From positions 186,001-250,000 of the forward strand of contig CAMFIE010000002.1 in NCBI GenBank assembly GCA_945952315.1: a stretch of 64,000 nucleotides of DNA, written 5' to 3'. Source of the DNA: an uncultured Rhizobium sp. Its GTDB lineage: Bacteria > Pseudomonadota > Alphaproteobacteria > Rhizobiales > Rhizobiaceae. Under the pieces are notes generated by a model that did no database searches, had not been told where the DNA came from, and saw nothing but the letters and a program-made list of their open reading frames with translations. The translations under genes and the position numbers were made by a program. Shown here piece by piece: positions 16,622-24,970 of this stretch. Within the stretch, counting starts at the first letter, position 1. Each line of letters starts with the position of its first letter.

Positions 16622-17869
16622 TCATCCCCCCTGCTCGGGGCTGCGGGTTTCCTTGAAGAGCACGTTCTGGTCGAGGAGGTAGCGGTTGAAGATCGGCAGG
16701 CTTGCGCCGCCGATGGCGCGGGCCTGTGCTCCCACGGCCCCTTCGATGATTTCCGGGCGGATGATGCCCTGCAGGTCGAGCCGGTCCACTTCCTCGTTTG
16801 TCGCCTGCACCAGCCGGGCGCGCACCCAGCCCGGGAAGCCGCCATCGATGATCGCGGCGGAAAAGTCGATGATCGATGCGGCGGCAACGATGGCTTGTGC
16901 AAGGGCAGCCGCCGTTTCGCGGATCCAGTTTTCGAGTGGCGCGCCGAAATCAACCCAGTCTTCCGACGAATACCAGAGCGGTTCCGGATCGATGCCGCAT
17001 TCGCTCAGCATGTTTTCCAGAACGAAGATCGATGCGATATCGAGAAGCTGTCGCGTCTTGCCGGTGCGGTCCCGCACCGGAAGCGGGCCGATCGCGCCTG
17101 CTGTTCCGCTGCGCCCGGCAAAGACCGCCGAATTCAGCACGATGCCGCCCCCGATGAAGGAGCCGACGAAGAAATACACGAAATCCGGATAGGCCGGGCC
17201 ATTGCCGAACACCAGCTCCGCACCGCAGGCGCTGGTCGCGTCATTCTGCAGGAAGACCGGGAAGGGCAGGGCGGCACTTGCCTCTGCATGCAGGTCAAAG
17301 CTGCGCCAGACGTCCATCGCGCCCTCGGGGGCACCCACTTCCTCGGCCCAGTTCCACAGTTCGAAGGGCGCGGCTATGCCCACGCCCGCAACTTTCTCCA
17401 GTTCCGCGGGCGCAAGTTTTTCGCAGATTTCCGCGATGCCCTCCCTGAGCAGCTGCATGATCTTGTCCGGAAGCGGGTAGCGATAGGTGCGGTGCACCTG
17501 ATGGCGGATCGTGCCCACAAAATCCATCAGCACCAGATCGGCGCTGCGGCGGCCGATCTTGACGCCGAAGGAGAAGGCGGCATCCGGGTTCAGATACATC
17601 GGCACGGAAGGCTGGCCCACCCGGCCCCGTACCGGCTCGCCGCGCATGAGCAGGCCGTCTTTTTCGAGCGAACGCATGATCACGGATACAGTCTGGGCGG
17701 AAAGACCGGTTCGCTTTGCAATTTCCGATTTCGACTGGCTGCCGTGGCGGCGCACCAGCGACAGGACCAGCCGCTCGTTATAGGCGCGCACCCGGACCTG
17801 ATTGGCGCCGCCTGCCGGATCATGCACAGGAAGCGTTTGCGAAACGGATGCGTTTTCCTCGCTCGACAT
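16622..17869 (-). CDS. frcR: ROK-family transcriptional repressor of the fructose locus
   Basis: A 415-residue ROK protein with an N-terminal winged helix (LVLSLVRRHGSQSKSEIAKRTGLS, recognition segment SAQTVSVIMRSLEKDGLL) and a C-terminal sugar-kinase-like domain (VAGVGIAAPFELWNW, NDATSACGAELVFG, VGSFIGGGIVLN). The typical ROK zinc cysteine cluster (CxCGxxGC) is missing: the matching stretch reads GRSGTAGAIGPLPV, so it is probably a regulator without kinase activity. ATG 17869 has GGAGGAG at 7-bp spacing. It is divergent from frcBCAK, as in the Sinorhizobium frc locus, and shares an inverted-repeat operator with that operon and with the mutarotase gene. Confidence 0.85.
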   Translation of the reverse strand: MSSEENASVSQTLPVHDPAGGANQVRVRAYNERLVLSLVRRHGSQSKSEIAKRTGLSAQTVSVIMRSLEKDGLLMRGEPVRGRVGQPSVPMYLNPDAAFSFGVKIGRRSADLVLMDFVGTIRHQVHRTYRYPLPDKIMQLLREGIAEICEKLAPAELEKVAGVGIAAPFELWNWAEEVGAPEGAMDVWRSFDLHAEASAALPFPVFLQNDATSACGAELVFGNGPAYPDFVYFFVGSFIGGGIVLNSAVFAGRSGTAGAIGPLPVRDRTGKTRQLLDIASIFVLENMLSECGIDPEPLWYSSEDWVDFGAPLENWIRETAAALAQAIVAAASIIDFSAAIIDGGFPGWVRARLVQATNEEVDRLDLQGIIRPEIIEGAVGAQARAIGGASLPIFNRYLLDQNVLFKETRSPEQGG

Positions 17870-18035
17870 CTCGGTTCTCCTCCCGGGAAGCATGCCATAT
17901 TCTTGTTGTCTTTGCCGTGTTTTATGCCCTGAAATCCAGTGGCTTGCGGCAGTTTTCCAAGGTGGTCATGATGGTGACCCGCGCCTTGCCCGTCCTGCTC
18001 CTCCGCAAAACGATCTTTGCAGCATGCCACAGCGA

Positions 18036-18062
18036 ATTAATAATTCAATTGGATTTATTAAT
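18036..18062. promoter_or_regulatory. Inverted repeat in the frcR-frcB gap, proposed FrcR operator
   Basis: ATTAATAATTC (18036-18046), spacer AATTG, GATTTATTAAT (18052-18062). Ten of 11 positions are symmetric, with the same spacing as the 16581 site. Its last base is the first base of the frcB -35 box, so bound protein would block RNA polymerase. Confidence 0.7.
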
Positions 18063-18091
18063 TGACAAAGGTTTCGGGATGATGTTGTAAA
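18062..18091 (+). promoter_or_regulatory. Putative sigma-70 promoter of frcBCAK
   Basis: A -35 box TTGACA (18062-18067, consensus) is followed after 18 bp by TGTAAA (18086-18091) as a fair -10 box. The rest of the 336-bp gap between frcR and frcB holds the operator and a leader of about 110 nt. I see no further gene in it. Confidence 0.55.
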
Positions 18092-18205
18092 TGGACAGGC
18101 TCAGCGCTGCGGTCCTGGTGGAGGGGGCGTCTCCGACGTCAGGTAAGCGCTATGTCCGATCAGCCGGCGCGTCCGGATCAGAAACATTCCTTGGGAGGAA
18201 TTCGC

Positions 18206-19219
18206 ATGAAAAAGACCCTTTTTGCTGCTTCTTTTGCTGCTCTTGCCCTCGGTGTTGCCTTTGCCGCACCGGCAAGCGCTGCCGACACTGCCTGCCTCAT
18301 CACCAAGAACAACACCAATCCCTTCTTCGTGAAGATGAAGGAAGGCGCTGAAAAGGCTGCCAAGGAAGCCGGTCTCGACTTCCAGGCCTTCGCTGGTGAA
18401 AAGGATGGCGACGCCGCTCCGCAGATCACCGCAATCGAAAACTGCGTTGCTGCCGGTGCCAAGGGTATCCTGATCACCCCCTCGAACGACTCGGTCGGCC
18501 CGGCGCTGAAGGCTGCCCGTGAAGCGGGCATCCTGGTGATCGCGCTCGACACCCCGCTCGCAGACAAGGATGCGCAGGACATGACCTTCGCAACCGACAA
18601 CTTCGAAGCCGGCACGCTGATCGGCCAGTGGGCTGCCGCAACGCTCGGTGAAGGCGCAAAGACCGCCAAGATCGCCATGCTCGACATCAACAAGGACAAC
18701 ATCTCGGTTGACGTTGCCCGCGACACCGGCTTCCTCAAGGGCTTCGGCATCGAAGTTCCGGATCTGACCGTGATGGGTTCCGAAAAGGATCCGCGCGTGA
18801 TCGGCCATGAATCCTCCGAAGCCAACCCCGAAGGTGGCCAGAAGGCCATGGAAACCCTGCTCGCCAAGGACCCGGACATCAACGTGGTCTACACCATCAA
18901 CGAACCGGCTGCTGAAGGCGCCTTCCAGGCCCTCAAGGCTGCTGGCAAGACCGCTCTGATCGTCTCCGTTGACGGCGGCTGCCCGGGTGTTGCCAACGTA
19001 AAGGCAGGCGTCATCGGCGCAACCTCGCAGCAGTATCCGCTGCTGATGGCTTCCAAGGGCATCGAAGCAATCGCTGCTTTCGCCAAGGACGGCACCAAGC
19101 CGCAGGCTTCCGAAGGCCTGACCTTCTTCAACACCGGCGTGAACCTCGTGACCGACAAGCCGGTTGAAGGCGTAAAGTCCATCGACTCCACCAAGGGCAC
19201 CGAGCTCTGCTGGGGCTGA
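18206..19219 (+). CDS. frcB: Fructose-type sugar ABC transporter, periplasmic binding protein
   Basis: Periplasmic sugar-binding protein (type I periplasmic-binding fold, CUT2 importer class) of 337 residues. The signal peptide [20 protein letters not shown] ends after APASA (about residue 25). Fold landmarks are [43 protein letters not shown] and [12 protein letters not shown] 18206 has GGAGGA eight bases upstream; an upstream open stretch from 18152 is not needed. Codon use is strongly biased, as in highly expressed genes. It is the first gene of frcBCAK, opposite frcR. The substrate call (fructose, possibly mannose or ribose) rests on likeness to the rhizobial frc locus and the nearby fructokinase. 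Confidence 0.88.
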   Translation: MKKTLFAASFAALALGVAFAAPASAADTACLITKNNTNPFFVKMKEGAEKAAKEAGLDFQAFAGEKDGDAAPQITAIENCVAAGAKGILITPSNDSVGPALKAAREAGILVIALDTPLADKDAQDMTFATDNFEAGTLIGQWAAATLGEGAKTAKIAMLDINKDNISVDVARDTGFLKGFGIEVPDLTVMGSEKDPRVIGHESSEANPEGGQKAMETLLAKDPDINVVYTINEPAAEGAFQALKAAGKTALIVSVDGGCPGVANVKAGVIGATSQQYPLLMASKGIEAIAAFAKDGTKPQASEGLTFFNTGVNLVTDKPVEGVKSIDSTKGTELCWG

Positions 19220-19247
19220 TAGCCCGCAAAACCAGGCTTGATTCATC

Positions 19248-19273
19248 GAAGGGCGGGGTTATTCTCGCCCTTC
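19248..19273 (+). terminator. Intercistronic hairpin between frcB and frcC
   Basis: GAAGGGCG (19248-19255) pairs with CGCCCTTC (19266-19273), and a short T-rich stretch follows. Placed in the 103-bp gap after the binding-protein gene, it probably protects the frcB message or causes partial termination, so that binding protein exceeds permease. Confidence 0.65.
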
Positions 19274-19322
19274 TTCTTAGGCGGAATTCTCCGCCGGGTT
19301 CTGCTAGGGGGCTTTCCAAACG

Positions 19323-20402
19323 ATGACCGTTCCGGATTCACCAACCAAGACGATCTCGGACTTCGAGGCGCAGCTCGACAAGGCCGACAAGGCCGTTGCC
19401 CAGTTCGAAAAAGACGACAAGACGCCTTTCGCCATCATCAGTGGCTATCTGCGCGACAACCCGACCATGATCCCGGCCATGGTGCTTCTGCTTTCGGTGA
19501 TTGCCTTCGGCATCGTCGCCCCCCGCTTCCTTGGCATGGGCGCGCTCACCACCGTTCTGCAGCAGGTCACCGTCACCGGCTTCGTGGCACTGGCGCAGAC
19601 CATGATCATCCTGACGGCGGGTATCGACCTTTCGGTCGGGGAAATCCTGGTGATGTCGTCGCTGATCATGGGCAATCTTGCCGTCAACAGCGGCATTCCG
19701 GCTCCTATCGCGATCGTCATCGGCATCGCAGTCGGCACGGGCATGGGCCTGTTCAACGGCGTGCTGGTTTCGAAAATGAAACTGCCCCCCTTCATCGTGA
19801 CGCTGGGAACGCTTTCCATCTTTCGCGCGCTGAAGCTTGCCTATTCCCATTCGGAATCGGTCCGCAACGTCGATATCGAGGCCAAGGCGAGCGAGCTTCT
19901 GTTCTTCGGCGACAAGTTCAAGATCGGCTCGGCAACCGTGACCTATGGCATGATCATGCTGGTGATAACCGCCATCATCTGCTGGTACATGCTGAACCGC
20001 ACCGCCTGGGGTCGCCATGTGCATGCACTTGGTGATGATCCGGATGCGGCGATGCTCTCCGGTATCTCCGTCGACCGTACCATCATCTCGGTCTATGGCA
20101 TGGCGGGTCTCATCTGCGGCTTTGCCGCCTGGGTGGCCGTTGGCCGCGTGGGCACCATCTCGCCCATCGGTTTTGAAACCGTCAATCTCGACAGCATCAC
20201 CGCCGTGGTGATCGGTGGTACCTCGCTGTTCGGCGGCCGCGGATCGATCATCGGCTCCGTGCTTGGCGCCGTCATCGTGGGCGTCTTCGTGACCGGCCTG
20301 TCGCTCGCCGGTGTGGACAGCTACTGGCAGACCTTTGCCACGGGCTGCCTTGTCATCATCGCCGTTGCTCTAGACCAATATCTGCGGAGGGCCTTCAAAT
20401 GA
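19323..20402 (+). CDS. frcC: Fructose-type sugar ABC transporter, permease
   Basis: Inner-membrane permease of the CUT2 (ribose/xylose/fructose) class, 359 residues. A cytoplasmic N-terminal extension of about 45 residues precedes about nine to ten membrane segments. Family motifs include GIDLSVGEILVMSSLIMGNL, PPFIVTLGTLSIFRAL and SITAVVIGGTSLFGGRGSI. The stop overlaps frcA by 4 bp (ATGA), which indicates coupled translation. The gene follows the hairpin that separates it from frcB. Confidence 0.9.
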   Translation: MTVPDSPTKTISDFEAQLDKADKAVAQFEKDDKTPFAIISGYLRDNPTMIPAMVLLLSVIAFGIVAPRFLGMGALTTVLQQVTVTGFVALAQTMIILTAGIDLSVGEILVMSSLIMGNLAVNSGIPAPIAIVIGIAVGTGMGLFNGVLVSKMKLPPFIVTLGTLSIFRALKLAYSHSESVRNVDIEAKASELLFFGDKFKIGSATVTYGMIMLVITAIICWYMLNRTAWGRHVHALGDDPDAAMLSGISVDRTIISVYGMAGLICGFAAWVAVGRVGTISPIGFETVNLDSITAVVIGGTSLFGGRGSIIGSVLGAVIVGVFVTGLSLAGVDSYWQTFATGCLVIIAVALDQYLRRAFK

Positions 20403-21184
20403 CCGAACTCCAGCCCGTCTTCAAGGCCCGTGGCCTGATGAAGCGCTATGGCACGGTGGTGGCCATGAACGGTGCCGATTTCGACCTCTATCCGGGCGAA
20501 ATCCTGGCCGTCATCGGCGACAATGGTGCCGGCAAATCCACCCTGATCAAGGCGCTTTCGGGCGCCGTGACCCCGGATCACGGGACAATCGAGATGGAAG
20601 GCGAAAGCGTCCATTTCCGCAGCCCGGATGATGCCCGTCGTGCCGGTATCGAGACCGTGTACCAGACGCTTGCCATGTCTCCGGCGCTGTCGATTGCCGA
20701 CAACATGTTCCTCGGCCGCGAAATCCGCAAGCCGGGCATCATGGGCAGCCTGTTCCGTATGACGGACCGCGCCAAGATGAAGGCCTTTGCCCGCGACAAG
20801 CTGAGCGAGCTTGGCCTGATGACCATCCAGAACATCGACCAGGCGGTGGAAACGCTTTCGGGCGGCCAGCGTCAGGGCGTGGCCGTGGCGCGCGCGGCCG
20901 CATTCGGTTCGAAGGTGGTGATCCTCGACGAGCCGACGGCAGCGCTCGGCGTCAAGGAAAGCCGCCGCGTGCTGGAACTGATCAAGGATGTGCGCAACCG
21001 CGGCATTCCGATCGTGCTGATCTCGCACAACATGCCACATGTGTTCGAGGTGGCGGACCGCATCCATATCCACCGGCTTGGCCGCCGTCTCTGCGTCATC
21101 AATCCGAAGGACTATTCGATGTCCGACGCGGTGGCGCTGATGACAGGTGCCAAGGAACCGCCGGCGGAGCTTGCTGCCGCATGA
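20399..21184 (+). CDS. frcA: Fructose-type sugar ABC transporter, ATP-binding protein
   Basis: Cytoplasmic ATPase of 261 residues with a single nucleotide-binding domain, unlike the double-domain RbsA/XylG proteins. It has Walker A GDNGAGKST, signature LSGGQRQGV, Walker B VVILDEPTAALG and H-loop LISHNMPHV. It overlaps frcC at its start and frcK at its end by 4 bp each, so the three are translated as one unit. It powers import by FrcC. Confidence 0.92.
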   Translation: MTELQPVFKARGLMKRYGTVVAMNGADFDLYPGEILAVIGDNGAGKSTLIKALSGAVTPDHGTIEMEGESVHFRSPDDARRAGIETVYQTLAMSPALSIADNMFLGREIRKPGIMGSLFRMTDRAKMKAFARDKLSELGLMTIQNIDQAVETLSGGQRQGVAVARAAAFGSKVVILDEPTAALGVKESRRVLELIKDVRNRGIPIVLISHNMPHVFEVADRIHIHRLGRRLCVINPKDYSMSDAVALMTGAKEPPAELAAA

Positions 21185-21810
21185 GCATCGGACCGGAACA
21201 GCTGGCCGCCCGTATTCGCGCGGCGGCCGAAGGCCGGTCCCGTTTCATCGTGGCCGTCGCCGGGCCTCCGGGCTCGGGAAAGTCCACGATTGCCGATCAG
21301 CTCGCCGAGGCGCTTCAGGCCCTTGGTGAGCGGGCAACCGTTCTGCCCATGGACGGTTTCCACATGGACAACGGACTTCTTCAGGAAGCCGGGCTGCTGG
21401 CGCGCAAAGGGGCACCGGAAACCTTTGACGTGCGCGGTCTTTCGGACATGCTGAGGGCCGTGCGCGCAGCCGATGAAGAGGTGCTTGTCCCGGTCTTCGA
21501 CCGGTCTCGGGAAATCGCGATCGCTTCGGCCCGCCGCATCAATCCGCATGACCGCTTCATCATCGCCGAAGGCAATTATCTGCTTCTGGGCCAGGCGCCC
21601 TGGTCCCGGCTGAAACCGCTTTTCGATCTCACCGTGCTGCTGCGCACGCCGCTTGCTGAACTGGAGCGCCGCCTCGTCGCGCGCTGGCAGGGTTTCGGCT
21701 ATTCGCCGGACCAGATTGCGGAAAAAGTGCATGGCAATGACCTCGTCAATGCCCGCCTCGTGCTGGACCACAGCATCGAGCCCGATATTGCCGTAGATCA
21801 GGACGCCTGA
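21181..21810 (+). CDS. frcK: P-loop kinase of the uridine kinase/pantothenate kinase-like fold (FrcK)
   Basis: A 209-residue cytoplasmic kinase with Walker A VAGPPGSGKSTIADQL (about residues 26-41), PMDGFHMDN and FIIAEGNYLLL. This is the fold of phosphoribulokinase/uridine kinase and YggC-type proteins rather than of the PfkB fructokinase. The Sinorhizobium frc operon ends in the same kind of gene, whose exact substrate is, as far as I know, unsettled. It is coupled to frcA by an ATGA overlap and closes the operon; no clear terminator follows. A separate PfkB fructokinase lies at 28.5 kb. Confidence 0.82.
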   Translation: MSIGPEQLAARIRAAAEGRSRFIVAVAGPPGSGKSTIADQLAEALQALGERATVLPMDGFHMDNGLLQEAGLLARKGAPETFDVRGLSDMLRAVRAADEEVLVPVFDRSREIAIASARRINPHDRFIIAEGNYLLLGQAPWSRLKPLFDLTVLLRTPLAELERRLVARWQGFGYSPDQIAEKVHGNDLVNARLVLDHSIEPDIAVDQDA

Positions 21811-22224
21811 GACATCCTGCAACCGCTCGTTACAGTCGTTTCAGTCGGGGACAACCCAGACGTCGCGGCGCAGGGTAAACCACCCTCTTCAGCTCAAATT
21901 GGCACAGGTTTGCCTCGTTCCCGGCCGCAAATTTGCATGTGTATACATAAGATAAAATTGTATCTTATCGATTCAATATATTGCATTATTTACCTGATAA
22001 ATAAGGTTCCATACCAGCAAGGATGGCCGTGTGATGGCCAGGCATGATGCGCCTTTGCTGCACCGGGTTGCCGGATCTGTCCCAAAACGACCTGCCCCTC
22101 GTTTGCGTGGATGAAACGGATCTGGCCCGGTGGCTGCGATCATCCCTGCTGAGCGTCCGGGCCGGTCTGGCATGGATCAACCGCGGACCGTCATGGAAAG
22201 CCGCATATTGCGAACAAGGAAGAG
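21811..22224. other. 414-bp gap without a convincing gene, containing an AT-rich dyad
   Basis: This stretch separates frcK from the molybdopterin-fold gene. It changes abruptly to AT-rich sequence at about 21920-22020 and holds the perfect dyad ATAAGATA-N6-TATCTTAT at 21947-21968. Short open frames on both strands (for example 22044-22310 plus and 21986-22180 minus) have no recognisable protein content. It likely holds the promoter and control region of the following three-gene set. Confidence 0.6.
21947..21968. promoter_or_regulatory. Inverted repeat ATAAGATA-N6-TATCTTAT
   Basis: A perfect 8-bp dyad with a 6-bp spacer lies in AT-rich intergenic DNA, about 257 bp before the next gene, with a GTATAC element just to its left (21941-21946). 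The form suits a repressor operator; no regulator can be named. Confidence 0.45.
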
Positions 22225-22728
22225 ATGATGAAAGCCTTTATTCTGGCATTGATGGCCTCGGCAGCCCTGATCGGTGGTCCGGCATTTGCCCTCGACAAGC
22301 CGACCGGTGAGCCGGTGCTCACTGTAAAAGGTGCCGTGTCCGAGACCAACGATGGCGCCAATGCCGTTTTCGACATGAAGATGCTGGAGGCGCTTCCCGG
22401 CCGCACAGCGAAGATGGAAACGCCCTGGACTGAGGGCGAAGTGGAATTTTCAGGCCCCCTTCTGCGCGAAATCCTCAAGGCTGCGGGTGCCAAGGGAAAG
22501 ACGCTGAAGGTCATCGCGCTCAATGACTATTCCGCAGACGTGCCGATGGAAGATGCCGACACGCTCGACACCATGCTCGCAAGCAAGATGAATGGCACGG
22601 AAATGTCGGTGCGGGACAAGGGCCCGCTGATGCTGGTCTACCCGTTCGATCTGGACAAGGGGCTCTATAACGAGAAATATTTCTCCCGCTCCGTCTGGCA
22701 GATCAAGGAAATCGAGGTTCTTCCGTGA
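22225..22728 (+). CDS. Exported molybdopterin-binding-fold protein lacking the Mo-ligand cysteine
   Basis: A 167-residue protein with a signal peptide (KAFILALMASAALIGGPAFA, cleaved near residue 22), so periplasmic. The remainder resembles a short oxidoreductase molybdopterin-binding domain (sulfite-oxidase fold): VLTVKGAVSETN, FSGPLLREILKAAGA, LKVIALNDYSADVP, GPLMLVYPFD. It contains no cysteine and no histidine, so the cysteine that holds molybdenum in sulfite oxidases is missing and catalysis is unlikely. Its stop overlaps the next gene by 4 bp (GTGA), tying it to a hybrid kinase. A role as periplasmic ligand-binding or accessory sensor is my inference. Start at ATG 22225 or 22228, after AAGGAAGAG. 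Confidence 0.8.
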   Translation: MMKAFILALMASAALIGGPAFALDKPTGEPVLTVKGAVSETNDGANAVFDMKMLEALPGRTAKMETPWTEGEVEFSGPLLREILKAAGAKGKTLKVIALNDYSADVPMEDADTLDTMLASKMNGTEMSVRDKGPLMLVYPFDLDKGLYNEKYFSRSVWQIKEIEVLP

Positions 22729-24956
22729 CGACAGGCTTCAGCCCCGATGGAAGTTCCATTCGAACGGCCGGCAGAAGAACCCTTCTGCTGCAGGGGATTG
22801 CTGTCGTTCTGACGGCAATCCTGATCCTGCTGTTCGTGGACTTGTCCCGCCGCTATCGTCTGCTTGAGGACGGTATCCGTGAAAACGCACTCTGGTCTGT
22901 CTATCAGTTGGACCGGGAAACGCGGGCACTCGATTTCCAGCTGGGGCTGATGGTCCAGTCCAACGCCGTGGACAAGGACGTTCTGAAGAAGCTCGCCCTG
23001 CGCTACAATATCCTTTATTCGCGCATCAAGGTTCTTCAGGACAGCCGGTTTGAATCCTCCTTCAGGCAGGATCCCGGCGTCCAGCGCCAGATGAAGCAGG
23101 TGCAGGATCAGGTGCTCGCCTATGCACCGCTGTTTGACCGCATCGATGAGGGCTATGTGCCCAGAACCGAGGAGTTGCAGGCGCTTCTGCAGCAGGTCGA
23201 TCTGTTGATGCAGAACACCGGCGATTTCCTGATCCGGGCCAACAACTATATCAGTACGTCGCGCGCCGATAACCGTGACATGATCATCCGGCTGGAAAGC
23301 ACGACGGCGGCCTTCCTCTCGCTGCTGCTGGGCAGCGTCGTCTATCTTGTCGTCTCGCTGCGCAGGCAGTTGAAATCGGTGCGCGAGGCAAGCCGCAATT
23401 TCGAGCTGATGGCGGAGGAAATCTCCGAGGCCTACAAGGCGGCCGATGCGGGCAACCGCGCCAAGTCGCAGTTCATGGCCACGATGGGGCATGAGATCCG
23501 CACGCCGCTGAATGCCATTCTCGGCACGGCAGAGCTTCTCGAACTTGCCAATCTGCCGGAAGATTCCACCAATCTGGTCCGCACCATTCATTCCTCCGGC
23601 GAGGCCCTGCTCGAAATCATCAATGAAATCCTCGATTATTCGAAGATCGAGAATGGCAAGATGGAGCTTGAGCTGCGCTCGATCGATCTGCGTTCGCTGG
23701 CGACCAAAACGGCGGAAATCATTCGTGGCCGGGCAGGGGAACAGGGCAACAAGCTGATCCTCGATATCCCGGAGCGTCTTCCGGTTCCCCTGGTGCGCAC
23801 CGATCCCACCCGCCTGCGGCAGGTGCTCCTCAATCTTCTCAGCAATGCGGTGAAATTCACCCACAAGGGCCGTGTCACGCTCAGGCTTCGTCAGTTCCAT
23901 CGGGAAGGCGTGCTGCATCTGCGCTTCGAGGTGGAAGACACCGGCATCGGTATCGATCCGGCCGGTCTTGCGAAACTCTTCCAGCCCTTTACCCAGGTGG
24001 ACGCCTCCATCAGTCGCAAATATGGCGGCACGGGGCTTGGCCTCACCATCTGCAAGCAGATCGTGGAAAAGCTCGGCGGTGAGCTTGGTGTGCGCAGTGA
24101 GCCGGGGCAGGGCAGCCTGTTCTGGATGGAAGTGCCTGCCGAAGCCGCTGAAATGGAAACCGATGCGGCGCTTTCCATGCCAGCCGCCGATCCCGAAGCA
24201 CCGCTCACCCGCAGCAATATCCTGCTTGTCGAGGACAATCTCGTGAACCAGCAGGTGGCGACCCGTTTCCTGGATCGGCTCGGACAGACTGTGACCATCG
24301 CCAACAATGGCATCGAGGCCGTGGCGATTGCCCGTGCCAAGCCCTTTGACATCATCCTGATGGATATGCAGATGCCGGAAATGGACGGCATCGAAGCCAC
24401 CCGGCGCATCCGTGCGGAAGTGGTCAATCCCGCCCCGATCATCGCGATGACCGCAAATGCCTCGGACGAAGACCGTCGCCGGTGTCTTGAGGCGGGCATG
24501 GTCGGCTTTGAATCGAAGCCGATTACCCTGAAACGGCTGCAGGCCGTGCTGGCTGCCCATCTTGCACCCGCCCGTCCCGTACATGCAGAAGCCAATGGCG
24601 AGGCCGCCTTGCCGAGTGCCGAAACCCGTAACCAGGAAGAACCTGAAGTGACATTTGATACTGCCCGTCGCGATGAACTGGTCGAGGTGCTCGGCGAGGA
24701 TGTCTATCAGGAGCTCGTCGAGACCTTCTTCACCGATGCGGTGGAAATCATGGAAAGCCTTCACAAGGCCATGGCCAGTGAAGACGCGATCCTGATCGAC
24801 CGCAGCCTTCATACGCTGAAGGGTGCGGCTGTGAATATCGGGCTCAATGATGTGGCGGATCTTGCGAATTCGATGCGCGATCACACGCCAACTATTGCGG
24901 GAATCGAAAGCCTGATGGACAAGATAAACGCGCATAAGCGCCAGCTCGTCGCCTGA
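22725..24956 (+). CDS. Tripartite hybrid sensor histidine kinase (HisKA-HATPase-REC-HPt)
   Basis: A 743-residue inner-membrane phosphorelay kinase. Membrane segments at about 20-41 and 190-212 enclose a mainly helical periplasmic sensor. A coiled linker leads to the phosphoacceptor MGHEIRTPLNAIL (His about 256). The ATPase shows LLNLLSNAVKFTHKG, VEDTGIGID and GGTGLGLTIC. The receiver has MDMQMPEMDGIEATR (Asp about 547), and the HPt domain has HTLKGAAVNIG (His about 696). GTG 22725 overlaps the stop of the periplasmic protein gene, so the two are made together. The HD-GYP response regulator 14 bp downstream is its probable target. Confidence 0.92.
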   Translation: MTTGFSPDGSSIRTAGRRTLLLQGIAVVLTAILILLFVDLSRRYRLLEDGIRENALWSVYQLDRETRALDFQLGLMVQSNAVDKDVLKKLALRYNILYSRIKVLQDSRFESSFRQDPGVQRQMKQVQDQVLAYAPLFDRIDEGYVPRTEELQALLQQVDLLMQNTGDFLIRANNYISTSRADNRDMIIRLESTTAAFLSLLLGSVVYLVVSLRRQLKSVREASRNFELMAEEISEAYKAADAGNRAKSQFMATMGHEIRTPLNAILGTAELLELANLPEDSTNLVRTIHSSGEALLEIINEILDYSKIENGKMELELRSIDLRSLATKTAEIIRGRAGEQGNKLILDIPERLPVPLVRTDPTRLRQVLLNLLSNAVKFTHKGRVTLRLRQFHREGVLHLRFEVEDTGIGIDPAGLAKLFQPFTQVDASISRKYGGTGLGLTICKQIVEKLGGELGVRSEPGQGSLFWMEVPAEAAEMETDAALSMPAADPEAPLTRSNILLVEDNLVNQQVATRFLDRLGQTVTIANNGIEAVAIARAKPFDIILMDMQMPEMDGIEATRRIRAEVVNPAPIIAMTANASDEDRRRCLEAGMVGFESKPITLKRLQAVLAAHLAPARPVHAEANGEAALPSAETRNQEEPEVTFDTARRDELVEVLGEDVYQELVETFFTDAVEIMESLHKAMASEDAILIDRSLHTLKGAAVNIGLNDVADLANSMRDHTPTIAGIESLMDKINAHKRQLVA

Positions 24957-24970
24957 AAGGACGGATGACA

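Noticed and set aside
22044-22310. Plus-strand open frame of 88 codons after frcK
   Set aside because: It overlaps the well-supported signal-peptide gene at 22225 in another frame and has no family features.
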